DNA of 39,334 nt from Acidobacteriota bacterium (GTDB lineage Bacteria; Acidobacteriota; Holophagae; Acanthopleuribacterales; Acanthopleuribacteraceae). Below are positions 8,601 to 16,429 of the stretch, one piece after another. Position 1 is the stretch's first letter; each line of letters begins with the position of its first letter. Both the position numbers and the translations under genes were made by a program. Below the pieces are notes generated by a model that had not been told where the DNA came from, did no database searches, and worked only from the letters and a program-made list of their open reading frames with translations. The stretch covers positions 1-39,334 of the forward strand of contig JASJCB010000060.1 in NCBI GenBank assembly GCA_030066195.1. The letters are read 5' to 3'.

Positions 8601-11600
8601 GCCTTGCCCCGGGCGAAGCACAGGAGAGCATGGCCAGAAGCCTGCCGGCAGATCCGTGCCCGCGCCATTGCTCCAGAACCAACATCAGTTTCATGGTGCG
8701 TACCCTGACTTCCTCCCGAGCGTGGTCCAGCAGATGGGTCAGGTACTCGCCCTTGTCTTCCAGGCCCAGCGCGGCGGCCGGCAGGAGATCGGGCTCTTTG
8801 GACTTGCCGAAGACGCGCTCCGCGCCCGCGGGATCGCCGTGCACGGCCAGGTAATAGGCGGCCCGGTCGGCAACCCTTGGGTCGGGGTGGCGAAGGGCAT
8901 GGTGCAGGGGTTCCAGATTTTGTTGATCGCAGATGGTGACCAGGGCATCGATCGCGGTCCGGCGCAAGGATTCGTGTTTGCTGTCCAGAAGATTAGCGAC
9001 CAGGTCGCGGGCTTCGGCGGCTTGCAGTTCGCCCAGGCCCTCGACGGCGCGGTTGACGCGATCGAGCCAGGTTTTTTTGTCGCCCTCTTCCGGTTCGTCC
9101 TCGGCGGCGGCTTTCATCAAGGGAGCCAGGGCCTCGTCGTCGCCGTATGCGGCCAGGGCGACGGCGGCTTCAAGGGCGACATCCTGACGCGGTACTTCGA
9201 GCGCTCGACGTAATTCCTCGCGGGCTTGAGCTAGAACCAGGGCGTCCACGGCCTGCAAGCGAACCGTTTTGTCAGGATCGTCAAGCAGCCTGAGCAGCAG
9301 TGCCTGGGTTGTTTCGCCCACATGATCCTTCAGCCATGTCACGGCTTCTCGGCGGAGATCGGCGTAAGAGCAAGCGCAGGCAGCCCCGATGGTTTCGGAG
9401 CGGCGTTTGGGTTTTTCGCGCATGGCGGTTTGGAAAGCTTCCACGCGAAGGGACGGGTCCGGGTCTTGGAAGCGCGCCAACAGCATGGGGAAGGCCCAGG
9501 GTTGCTTCAGTTCAGCAATGATCTCCCGTTGGACCCGACCGCGCAGGTGGGCTGCGCTGCTCTGCAGACAAAAAGCCAGGGCCGCTTGTTGACTGCCGTC
9601 TATGTTCAAGGTGAGGGTTGCCTTGAAGGCGTTGGTTGCCACCAGATCGTTGTCGCCGAGAAAGCGAAGCAACAGCCGGCGACCGGATTCGGGCGGTTTA
9701 CCCTGCTTAAATCGGTCCACCAACAGGTTCAGGGCGCGGATGCGGATCTGGGGGTCCTCGGCTGACAGGCCGGTCTCCACAACTGCAATCACATTCTTAC
9801 CGTGTAGTTTGATCAGCGCGGAGAATGCCGCGTCGCGCACGCCGGCTACCTTGTCGAAGAGCAAGGTACCCAGTCGTTGTACGGCGTTGATATCGCCCAA
9901 TTCGCCGAAGCCCGCGCAGACCTGGTAACGCGTATCGTCGTCGGAGTCGCGGCTTAGCTGCAGCAGGGAACCGAAGGCGCGTGTGTCACCCAGTCGGGCC
10001 AGGCCCATGGCGCCGCGCAAACAGTTGTCGCCCTCCCGCCCTGCCATGGCTTCCAAGAGCGGGCCGAGGTCTTCTTCAGTCGGTTTCGTTTTGGGCTTTT
10101 TTGCCTTCGGTAGTTTCCCGTCCTTTTTTTGCGGATGTTCCAGTTCGTACAGACTCCGGTGCAACTCCGGTTCCCGGAAGCGGAGAGTATCGGTGAGGGC
10201 GGGTTTGGCCTTCAAGGTCAACAAGAAGGCGATCCGGCGAACGTCGGCGTCCTGGTCATCGATATGGCGGCGCAGGGCTGCTTGAACCGTGGGTTTGGAC
10301 AGGAAATTTCGCTGTAGGCAACGCAGCAACGACCGGATACGGACGTCGGGCCATTTACTGCCCAGCCCGGTCATCTCGGCCTCGGGTGTATCGGCGGGTA
10401 AAACCTTGCCCAGGCTTTCCAGAGCGGCCAGGCGTACCTCGGCTGCCTGATGTTGCAGGGCGTCGGTAAGCAGTTGAAAGGCGCGTTCGCCCTCGCGTGA
10501 CATGGCTTCCAGCCGGTCGATTGCAGCCGTGCCCACGTCCGCCTTGCCGGTTTTCAAAGCCAGAGTAACGGCACGTAGCCGGTCCCCGCCGTCGATGAGG
10601 CATTGAAGGGCTTTCAGACGCACGACGCCGGAACGATCGTTCAGCAACCTTTCCAGGTATTGGGTTGCCAGGGGATGTTTGGTCTCGCCCATCAGTTGAC
10701 AGGCGAGCTCTTTCAGGCCGGTGTCTCGTTCGATGCGCAGGTGGGCGTTCAATACCTCTATGGCGCGTTTGTCTGCAAGCGCGGCCAGATCGCGGACGGC
10801 GTTTTCGCGTTCCCCCTGGTTCTGCTCGCGCAGGGTCAGGCGGTGATAGGAATAAGCATCTTCCATAACCATACGCACCCGGGTGGCGGCCTCGGTTTGA
10901 TCCAGGTCGACAAAACGCAGGGTGTTGTCAATGCAAGCCATTACCAGAATCGCCCGCTCATGGTATTGAATTCGGCCCAGCGCCAGGCCCTTGCCGGCGT
11001 CTTTCAACGTCACCGGTTGCTTGCGCGTCAGCCCGATTTCCCAGGACTTGACAGCCGCATCGGCGGAGACGCTATAGAAGCGTTTACCGCCCATGGAGAA
11101 CAGGGCCTCGATGGGTTTCTTATGTCCGGAATGCTCACTGTCGCGTCTTTCTGGTTCTAGAGCGCCGCGAACGTGGGTGTGATTCAAAACGCCGTCGGCG
11201 CCGGCCGAGTAAAGACGCGGTTCGCCCGGTTCGAACAGTAGTGCGGTAACCGCCCCCCTGTGCAGTGCTGCGCTTTCACCCTGAGCGAATTCCGCATTTT
11301 GCTCGCGGCTGAAAACCGCAACCGTGCCGTTCTTGCAGCCGGCGGCCAACAGGTCCCCGGCTTGATTTGCGGCCAGGGCGGTTCCTTCTTCCGGTAACTC
11401 GAAACGCAGGCTCTCCTTCCCGTTTTTCTTGGAGAGGATCACCAGGTTATTGCCGCATAGTGCGGCCAGGTTGTCTCCGGCAGCCGAAGCTATACCGACG
11501 AGATCTTTCTCCTGAGCATCGCCCAACGGTTTCGGCGACTTGCCGTTTTTCAAGAATTCTTTGAGATCGACTTTGTAGAGCCGCCGGTCCGTACCGGCCA

Positions 11601-11808
11601 GGTAGAGCGCTTTATCATCGCTAGCCATGGCCAGAATGCCGGCGGGGAAGTCGGCATGCCATATGCGGTTGACGGTCAGGTCGTAGCCGAACAGGGGAAC
11701 GGGGAAACCCTCCGGGTGGGTGCCGCCGAAGATGATTGCATTCCCGGCGTGAATCAAGGCGCGCGGTTCACAGTGAAACGGAGCAGCGGTCAGCTTGCGC
11801 TCGCTCAT
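5620..11808 (-). CDS. Giant WD40-like / HEAT (ARM) repeat protein of the retron operon
   Basis: The product is about 2062 residues. Residues 1 to about 320 form WD40-like blades (for example LYLAGTDRRLYKVDL, and VSADAAVKSWEIGL). From about 320 to the end, the chain is an almost unbroken superhelix of HEAT repeats of the type LxxLLxDxxxxVRxxAxxAL, interrupted near residue 560 by a lysine/proline-rich linker (KLPKAKKPKTKP). It has no catalytic motif that I can see. I start it at ATG 11808 (MSERK), because GGGAGG lies 7 bp upstream and this ATG overlaps the previous stop as ATGA; a longer start at 11847 is possible. ARM/HEAT proteins are the accessory described for type XIII retrons, but those I recall are not fused to WD40. 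A scaffold or ligand-sensing role is inferred. Confidence 0.88.
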   Translation of the reverse strand: MSERKLTAAPFHCEPRALIHAGNAIIFGGTHPEGFPVPLFGYDLTVNRIWHADFPAGILAMASDDKALYLAGTDRRLYKVDLKEFLKNGKSPKPLGDAQEKDLVGIASAAGDNLAALCGNNLVILSKKNGKESLRFELPEEGTALAANQAGDLLAAGCKNGTVAVFSREQNAEFAQGESAALHRGAVTALLFEPGEPRLYSAGADGVLNHTHVRGALEPERRDSEHSGHKKPIEALFSMGGKRFYSVSADAAVKSWEIGLTRKQPVTLKDAGKGLALGRIQYHERAILVMACIDNTLRFVDLDQTEAATRVRMVMEDAYSYHRLTLREQNQGERENAVRDLAALADKRAIEVLNAHLRIERDTGLKELACQLMGETKHPLATQYLERLLNDRSGVVRLKALQCLIDGGDRLRAVTLALKTGKADVGTAAIDRLEAMSREGERAFQLLTDALQHQAAEVRLAALESLGKVLPADTPEAEMTGLGSKWPDVRIRSLLRCLQRNFLSKPTVQAALRRHIDDQDADVRRIAFLLTLKAKPALTDTLRFREPELHRSLYELEHPQKKDGKLPKAKKPKTKPTEEDLGPLLEAMAGREGDNCLRGAMGLARLGDTRAFGSLLQLSRDSDDDTRYQVCAGFGELGDINAVQRLGTLLFDKVAGVRDAAFSALIKLHGKNVIAVVETGLSAEDPQIRIRALNLLVDRFKQGKPPESGRRLLLRFLGDNDLVATNAFKATLTLNIDGSQQAALAFCLQSSAAHLRGRVQREIIAELKQPWAFPMLLARFQDPDPSLRVEAFQTAMREKPKRRSETIGAACACSYADLRREAVTWLKDHVGETTQALLLRLLDDPDKTVRLQAVDALVLAQAREELRRALEVPRQDVALEAAVALAAYGDDEALAPLMKAAAEDEPEEGDKKTWLDRVNRAVEGLGELQAAEARDLVANLLDSKHESLRRTAIDALVTICDQQNLEPLHHALRHPDPRVADRAAYYLAVHGDPAGAERVFGKSKEPDLLPAAALGLEDKGEYLTHLLDHAREEVRVRTMKLMLVLEQWRGHGSAGRLLAMLSCASPGARLEGAEALECVGDKQRFAELVHRALVRLDRDRQLNLEPEVTEAFGRVLALGEPRLRYRAVKSLLPLLEEVKPTRFKLRWQLFNTRFAEQLSRLDAKPKQVTMTADKIRRLVFGAYVGLARLEADRGAPNIRRTALKRLCRMAEVDHGLTPSVRATLLPALRDSHDMVRNEAFDSLLALKHDPSDLATEALASGYNDMGARGLELLAEAADDRAIRETLAMVQSTFTNGMEFVATNLRLKSEDNSIVFMEGLSARSKDLREHCMTQLGPLYGRGDNRAAEVIHDALESKYLHVRVQAMQILSKARDGACFQPLLKLLDSVDQKDQRDAVRALIDLGDPRTPAALLDRLDNDPTNSAEPGRLIIAAGNFRDSVLTPRLLRYLDNSKLRNHAVNALVTISGYDQRLVNPFEEDGLPPEEPPDHPHHDAVLRDLLQTLVLLQGSGATIDRLIDMARWSKSDLLNEILSQLTQNPKTAEQALAAIAWRVRRRHGPVQPLLDALGSGEIMQRFIAAEGLANAGRAEGFTILETCLEMLPELNYRIRAVRALGRLGDKRALKILLDQAQAGPGHALREEAIEALGHMAHTEEAPNIFKLLERMLRDSNAGVKYKALRGLAWFGSAEAWALIRETAGGDDDAALEAVIRLRDNDEPATRDLLLDLLGKAPAHLLDSVRETAAILFGEDDMEPVYALMSNPDFYADEKDLARIREQARPDRLFSIIPRVEDDDLRVILTNILLAAKPLPVKKAVAACGDPEPVTAALAARVLGRAGDKVKAHAGTMESTVRHSWTQWQDLATRQSFDLDDWTDCLRYQIWACGRLQCGVSLLTEILDDDHDEARALREEATAALAACRAAQHLETLLPTAEPVVRDLAASALDNPQTDAVDMIGRRRLGKQAPPLDELITAARHADTQGTALEHLIRGRHIAPLQQLANDADLTEATRLGAMDALAVVGGSEAEDALRAVAMAEKESEDLARAAWRVLRRAKRLHARKREKAS

Positions 11809-14800
11809 GCCGGTACCTCCCGAAGGCTCTTCAAGGTCGGGAAGCAATGACCGATACGGGTGAGCGCCACCAGGCAGGCAGCCTTTTCGCTTTGGCCGTG
11901 GGAACCCAACATCTCCGCGAAAAGCGGCGCCACCAGGGCCGCAAAGGCTTCGTCATGCAACGCCAGGTCGCGCATGACCTCGATCAGGCGCAACTTGACC
12001 TTGCGAGCGCTGACATAGCCGGTCAGGGCGCTTTCGCCTTTGCCGAATCGAGGCGGCGGGATACGTAGCAGGATGCGGCGTAGGAAATCGCGCATTGATT
12101 CGCTTTCACCGGGCGGTGTGCGGTGTTTTTCCGCGCCGGTCGATTGGTGGTCCCGGGTAATGCCCTTGTCGCGGTATTGCTGCCAAAACATGCTGACTGC
12201 AAAGGAGAGAATGTTGCGGTCAGGGCTTTCGGTAAGGCGGAAGACAGCTTCCGGTTGCACCAGTTTCGGGTCACGACGCATGAGGCGGATGCCCACGTCG
12301 CGTGCGGCCGCGTTTTTGGCTTCCAAGAGAGGAAAGACCGCGTCGGCATCCCAAGTCTCGGGCGCAATTCGATAGCGTTTGTGTTCCCCGCTCTCGTCGG
12401 CAAAAATGGCCTTGATGAAGAAGTCCTTCACCTTGCCGTAAGGGCCCGTGACCAACTTCAGTAGATCGGCCGGCGACGGCGACCAGCGGGCAAGCTCCCA
12501 GCGAGCGTAGTCAAGAGCCAGGTCGCGCAGAGGCATACGTCTGTCGAAGAACAGCGGTTTGACCCGTTCCCAGGTGAGAAATGATTGCGGGATCTCGGTA
12601 CCGGGGTCCACGGGTCGATCCGTGAGTTCCATCGAGATATCAGGGTGTCTCCGTCTTAGGTAAGCCAATGCAAAACGAAACATTCCCGTATCCTGGCTTT
12701 TGGCATCCACCGCCATGGACCAGATGCGCTCACAGCCCTTTTGGGTGGCCTCCGCCGAACCGCCGGCTTGTTTGCCGGACAGCATGCGCAGGAAGGCTGT
12801 TTCCGAGATGATTTTGATGGGGGCGCCGGCGGCGATCAAGCTCTCGGCTTTCACCTGTTTGCTGCCCTTTCGACCCATGTCGTAGAGCGGCGAGCCCTCA
12901 TCGCCGATCACCAGGTAGTCCAGCGATTTGGAAACGCCCGATGCTTTTTTACCGTTGGCGGCAACCAGTTTCTTTTGGGCCTCCGAGCGGGTCATGGTCT
13001 TCAGCTTACCGGTGAAAAGGATGGAGGCGCCTTGAAGGTCAATATTGATCGCGTCGTCGGTTTCCCGGTCCTGCTCATCGGCATCGGCGGCAAAATCGGC
13101 CGGGGCGAAGCTCTTGATGATGGCATCTCTAGCGAACTTGTGATAGAGCGGCTCGCCCCGTTGCAGCAGCATCATCAACCAGTCGAACCCCAGTTCGGCC
13201 GGCTCGAAACGGCGCACATCGGCCAAACATTGGAAAACGATTGCGGATAATTCGTCGGAGGGCTTCAAATCTCGCGCCCAGCGGGGACCGGTCGTGGTCA
13301 AGTCAATAAACCAGGGATCGTTTGCCCAGGCGGGGTGAAAGGCGACAACCTTCAAGAAATCCAAACCCAGCAAGCGGTTTTCCAGGGTACCGAGGAGCAG
13401 TTCTTGGGATACGGCCCCGGTAGTCAGGGGATTGAGCAGTAAGCGTTTGAGGAATGCGGGGTCCAATTCCTCAGTTTTGTATTTGGCCAGGCATCCGCGC
13501 CCCCAATCGGCCAGGCTTTGCGTACAACGGGGCTCGTCGAAAAGGGGGTAGAAGAAGGTCGGCGCCGGCTTTTTATGCACTTCCCCCAGATGCTTGCGAG
13601 CAAAAGCGGTGGTGGCTGGATCGAGCAAACGCTCGGTGAACCAGTTGAGCGTCAACTCACCCGCGCCGAAATGCCGGCGAAGGGCCTCGGCGGCCAATTC
13701 AGCGCCTTTATCGTTTGCCAGCAACATGCCCCAAGCTTCCAGGCCGATCTCCTTACGCGGATCACGCTCGCGAATGAGTTCCAGGGCGAAGTTGTTGACC
13801 GCGTCGTTCGGCATGGCGACCATGCGTAACAGCAGGGGCAAAGGCAGGTCACGTGCATGGGTGCGGGCGTAGTTCAGAACATAGGTGCGCGCATGATGGG
13901 AGATGGAGGCGAAAAGGCGGAAGAGAGGTTCGTGCAGGCCCGTTTCGCGAAATGTAGCGGGATCGAATCGGGGCATGTTTTTGAGCAGCCAGACCACGAA
14001 CTCATCCCGAAGGGCATGACTCACACGCAAGAGGCGTATGACCCAGGCGACATCGATCTCGCGCAAGTCATGCCGAAACGCTTCCTTCAATAAGGTGGCG
14101 GCGAAATTCAGCGGTTTCTCGGCCAGGGCGCGCTCCAACAAGGTGAGCAGCGGGCGGGGCGTTCGCCTCCAGAGTTGCGGGTACGCGTGATCCTTTAACG
14201 CATTGCCTTGTTTGCGGGAGAGACGGAAACCGGTTCGGCCGTATGCCCGAGTATGGTGATGAAAAATGTGATTGGCAATCCAGGTTTCGGACCAATTCGT
14301 GGTTTCGGGATAGAAACGCAATACCTCCACGGCCATATCGGCATAGGCAAAGGGTCGACTTTCGGCGATGCGGCGCAGACGGCGCCAGGCGCGACGGCAT
14401 AGATAACCCAGGGTGTTTCGGCTGACCTCGGAAGAGGTCTCGTAACCGGCGCGGAAAGTATCGAAACGCGCGGCCAGGGCGCCCCAAACCTCGTCATCGC
14501 CCTTGGTTTCAGCTTCTTTGAAGATGGTTTTCAATGCGCGCCAGGGACCCCAAACCAGAGGAACTTCGGCGATGACTGCCAGTAGGCAACGACGCTCGTA
14601 AGGTCCGTCTTGTTGCCACAGGTCCATGATGACGGCGTATAGTTGCAGGCGTTCGGGCAGCGGAACCTCGGCCTCGGGAGACTCTAACCTCTTCCAACTG
14701 TTGCGCCGAAAGGCAGCTTTCTTTTCCGGCGTCATGTCGCGGTACTCGGCGCCCTGAAATTGCAGCTTGAGGCGTGGCAGGGTCAGGGCGCCCTCTCGCA

Positions 14801-14918
14801 CGGGCTGCTCGGGCTCCGGGTCCGGCACTTCGGCCAGATCGATGATGAGACGGGGAAGATCCGGGTCTCGGGCATCGAGGGCGCGTTGAATATCGGCAAT
14901 GGTTATGGGACCCTGCAT
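11805..14918 (-). CDS. BRCT-domain protein with helical repeats, first core gene of the retron operon
   Basis: This 1037-residue protein contains one BRCT domain at about residues 627-715: GASILFTGKLKTMTRSEA, then NGKKASGVSKSLDYLVIG and a final KIISETAFLRML. This is the single-BRCT pattern seen in bacterial NAD-dependent ligases and in PARP-like proteins. The flanking regions (60-600 and 740-1037) are alpha-helical and look like degenerate HEAT repeats; the last part has typical pairs such as VFPLLEAKNAAARDVGIRLM. GGGGGAG precedes ATG 14918. The gene overlaps the WD40-HEAT gene by 4 bp, which places it firmly in the retron operon. BRCT domains bind phosphopeptides or DNA ends, so a DNA-damage-sensing role is an inference. 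I do not recall a BRCT partner being listed as standard for any retron type. Confidence 0.83.
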   Translation of the reverse strand: MQGPITIADIQRALDARDPDLPRLIIDLAEVPDPEPEQPVREGALTLPRLKLQFQGAEYRDMTPEKKAAFRRNSWKRLESPEAEVPLPERLQLYAVIMDLWQQDGPYERRCLLAVIAEVPLVWGPWRALKTIFKEAETKGDDEVWGALAARFDTFRAGYETSSEVSRNTLGYLCRRAWRRLRRIAESRPFAYADMAVEVLRFYPETTNWSETWIANHIFHHHTRAYGRTGFRLSRKQGNALKDHAYPQLWRRTPRPLLTLLERALAEKPLNFAATLLKEAFRHDLREIDVAWVIRLLRVSHALRDEFVVWLLKNMPRFDPATFRETGLHEPLFRLFASISHHARTYVLNYARTHARDLPLPLLLRMVAMPNDAVNNFALELIRERDPRKEIGLEAWGMLLANDKGAELAAEALRRHFGAGELTLNWFTERLLDPATTAFARKHLGEVHKKPAPTFFYPLFDEPRCTQSLADWGRGCLAKYKTEELDPAFLKRLLLNPLTTGAVSQELLLGTLENRLLGLDFLKVVAFHPAWANDPWFIDLTTTGPRWARDLKPSDELSAIVFQCLADVRRFEPAELGFDWLMMLLQRGEPLYHKFARDAIIKSFAPADFAADADEQDRETDDAINIDLQGASILFTGKLKTMTRSEAQKKLVAANGKKASGVSKSLDYLVIGDEGSPLYDMGRKGSKQVKAESLIAAGAPIKIISETAFLRMLSGKQAGGSAEATQKGCERIWSMAVDAKSQDTGMFRFALAYLRRRHPDISMELTDRPVDPGTEIPQSFLTWERVKPLFFDRRMPLRDLALDYARWELARWSPSPADLLKLVTGPYGKVKDFFIKAIFADESGEHKRYRIAPETWDADAVFPLLEAKNAAARDVGIRLMRRDPKLVQPEAVFRLTESPDRNILSFAVSMFWQQYRDKGITRDHQSTGAEKHRTPPGESESMRDFLRRILLRIPPPRFGKGESALTGYVSARKVKLRLIEVMRDLALHDEAFAALVAPLFAEMLGSHGQSEKAACLVALTRIGHCFPTLKSLREVPA

Positions 14919-15014
14919 GTTGGTCTCCCCCCGGCTTGGACGGCATGGCTTCCAAAATCAAAACGAAAAAGGCAAGAAAAACGGCGCGAGATTACGGAGA
15001 TTATTCCAGGCCCG

Positions 15015-15257
15015 TCAGGTCACGGTCACATACCGTCTCGCGGCGGGCAGGATCTGGTCTTCCTCCAGTTCCATGGCCTCTTCAGTCCACTTGCCGGCGA
15101 CCTCCTGAAGCCCGGCACGTTGCAGGGTGCGACGCACCATGGCAATGGCGGCAACCGGACGGCCGCCGAGGTGGCTGAGTTCAACGGTAACGTGCGGGTA
15201 TTGCGGCGGTTCGGTCAAAGCTATCACCCCGGAAAAAGCGTTAGCTGATTGTAGCAA
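15015..15257 (-). CDS. Small conserved-looking protein upstream of the retron operon
   Basis: This reading frame encodes up to 80 residues. The core (HVTVELSHLGGRPVAAIAMV, then RRTLQRAGLQEV, an acidic helix and a closing RRYVTV strand) resembles a widespread small-protein pattern in which V-x-L-x-GxxG is followed by a helix ending in ALRRAG and a terminal strand. I know no function for that pattern. The start is uncertain: TTG 15257 has no clear ribosome site, and internal GTG/TTG codons near 15226-15217 would fit the core better. It lies 96 bp upstream of the BRCT gene on the same strand and could be the first gene of that transcript. Confidence 0.5.
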   Translation of the reverse strand: MLQSANAFSGVIALTEPPQYPHVTVELSHLGGRPVAAIAMVRRTLQRAGLQEVAGKWTEEAMELEEDQILPAARRYVTVT

Positions 15258-15279
15258 CTTCGCGGGGGCCTGAGTGAGG

Positions 15280-15312
15280 AAAAAGTTCGCCCGTTCCAGG
15301 GAATGTCCGGGC
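15280..15312 (-). terminator. Terminator-like hairpin between Rpn fragment and small ORF
   Basis: Read on the minus strand, GCCCG pairs with CGGGC (15308-15312 with 15289-15293), with an inner TTC/GAA pair and a four-base loop. A five-T run follows at 15284-15280. The stem is imperfect. If functional it would insulate the genes below from transcription of the decayed fragment. Confidence 0.35.
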
Positions 15313-15313
15313 T

Positions 15314-15808
15314 TTACTGATCCGACGAAATGCCGTGCTTCTCTAACAAGGCCGACACCTTTTGCAACTTATGCTCGGTTTCTTCCAATCTCCTGGTGAG
15401 CTGCTCCATCTGTCGTCGAGCTTCCATTCTTTCCTGGCGTTTTTCACGTTGTAGCCTTTTGTTGATGGAGACGAGAGTGCTGTACCAGCGTTCCCCTTTC
15501 AGGCGGGCTTCGTATTGTTCGTAGGTCTCTTCGCTATCCCGGATTTCTCTAATCACGTCCATGGCCCTCCTGATAAACGGGGTGTCCAACCACTCGGGCA
15601 GGTTCTCGTCATCCAATCGATGCCCGAAGCGGAGGAAGTATAACCAACGCGCTTCATCATCTACTATTTTAGGCTTGACGGCCCGGCTTTGCAACTGCAA
15701 GACATGGATATCGAGATGATCGGTCAATAATTGCTTAGCCGTTGTGTCCCATAGCCTGAAGCGCAGGTGCCGCGTTTTTTTTCGCGTGGGGAACCGGCCC
15801 TGTAACAC
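15314..15808 (-). pseudogene. C-terminal remnant of a Rpn/PD-(D/E)XK nuclease family transposase
   Basis: The 164-residue frame matches the C-terminal half of the Rpn/PD-(D/E)XK 'recombination-promoting nuclease / putative transposase' family. LTDHLDIHVLQLQS is the strand just after the nuclease core, WLYFLRFG is the conserved helix, and the tail from about residue 115 is the family's coiled coil (QMEQLTRRLEETEHKLQKV). The N-terminal nuclease core of about 150 residues with its catalytic acidic/lysine motif is missing. The frame opens with GTG 15808 and no convincing ribosome site, and sequence just upstream does not restore the core in any frame. I read it as a decayed mobile-element-related gene. 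It may mark an old insertion next to the retron operon. Confidence 0.72.
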
Positions 15809-15851
15809 CCAGATATCGGAACCTCAGCGCCGACGAATCGGGAGGCGGTTT

Positions 15852-15952
15852 GAGACCCGAGGTCTCTCACAAGCCAAAAAAATTGAAATTTTTCTGTAAC
15901 AAATTCAGAGCAGTCGCGCCCATGCAAATAACACCCGCTGATGAGCAGCGGG
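15852..15952 (+). promoter_or_regulatory. Candidate ECF-type promoter and small hairpins before the exported protein gene
   Basis: The A/T-rich stretch ending in TGTAAC (15895-15900), about 14 bp before a CGCGCC block, resembles the AAC-containing -35 element of ECF sigma promoters. Two short dyads flank it: gagacc-cga-ggtctc (15852-15866) and cccgctg-atgag-cagcggg (15934-15952). An ECF sigma gene begins 0.5 kb downstream, so autoregulation is plausible but unproven. Confidence 0.25.
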
Positions 15953-15996
15953 ATGAATATAAGGAAGACCGACCCCCGGTTTTATGGAGAGATAAA

Positions 15997-16335
15997 ATGC
16001 GTAAAATAGCAACGGCCCTGTTTTTAGGTTTTTTCCTTTTTCAACCCTTCCTGCCGGCCGGTGAGGTAACCGATCCCACCCTGATCGCCGGAAGGACCGA
16101 GTACGTCGGCGGGTCCGATTTCGAGGCAACTTTGGACAGTCTGACCATCGTCGGCCACACCGTCAAAAAAACCTACCCCGGTATCGACAATAGCGAAGAC
16201 ATCGAGCGAGCCTACCGCAACCGTGATTCAGCCACCGAGATGCATATGAGCTACACCGCCATGTACAAGCGAACCAAGGCCGGCAAGGTCCTGGTGGGTT
16301 ACGTGATCAACGAATTGAAAATCTATTACACCTAA
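15997..16335 (+). CDS. Small exported protein of unknown function
   Basis: The protein is 112 residues from ATG 15997, chosen because GGAGA lies 6 bp upstream and because it gives a clean signal peptide (MRKIATALFLGFFLFQPFLP, then AGE). The mature part, about 90 residues, is hydrophilic with a C-terminal strand pair (GKVLVGYVINELKIYY). I recognise no domain, zinc site or catalytic motif. It lies about 95 bp upstream of the ECF sigma gene on the same strand, so it could be a target or co-regulated envelope component of that system. A hairpin at 16372-16403 separates the two. Confidence 0.62.
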   Translation: MRKIATALFLGFFLFQPFLPAGEVTDPTLIAGRTEYVGGSDFEATLDSLTIVGHTVKKTYPGIDNSEDIERAYRNRDSATEMHMSYTAMYKRTKAGKVLVGYVINELKIYYT

Positions 16336-16371
16336 CTGGAGTTTCCCCGAATTATATGAATGACGGATCTC

Positions 16372-16403
16372 GAGACGGTTCCCCGGCAACGGGGAACCGT
16401 CTC
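16372..16403 (+). terminator. Perfect 14-bp stem with GCAA tetraloop
   Basis: The arm gagacggttccccg (16372-16385) and its exact complement (16390-16403) enclose a GCAA (GNRA-type) loop. The sequence after the stem is cccttag, with no long T-run. It lies between the exported-protein gene and the sigma gene, so it may be a weak terminator/attenuator or a transcript-stabilising hairpin. Confidence 0.55.
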
Positions 16404-16429
16404 CCTTAGCGTCACCCAAGGAGAAAAGC

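Noticed and set aside
8167..9213. 348-aa plus-strand open frame
   Set aside because: It is antisense to the WD40-HEAT gene; composition is low-complexity Q/G/A and no domain is visible, while the minus strand shows clear HEAT repeats.
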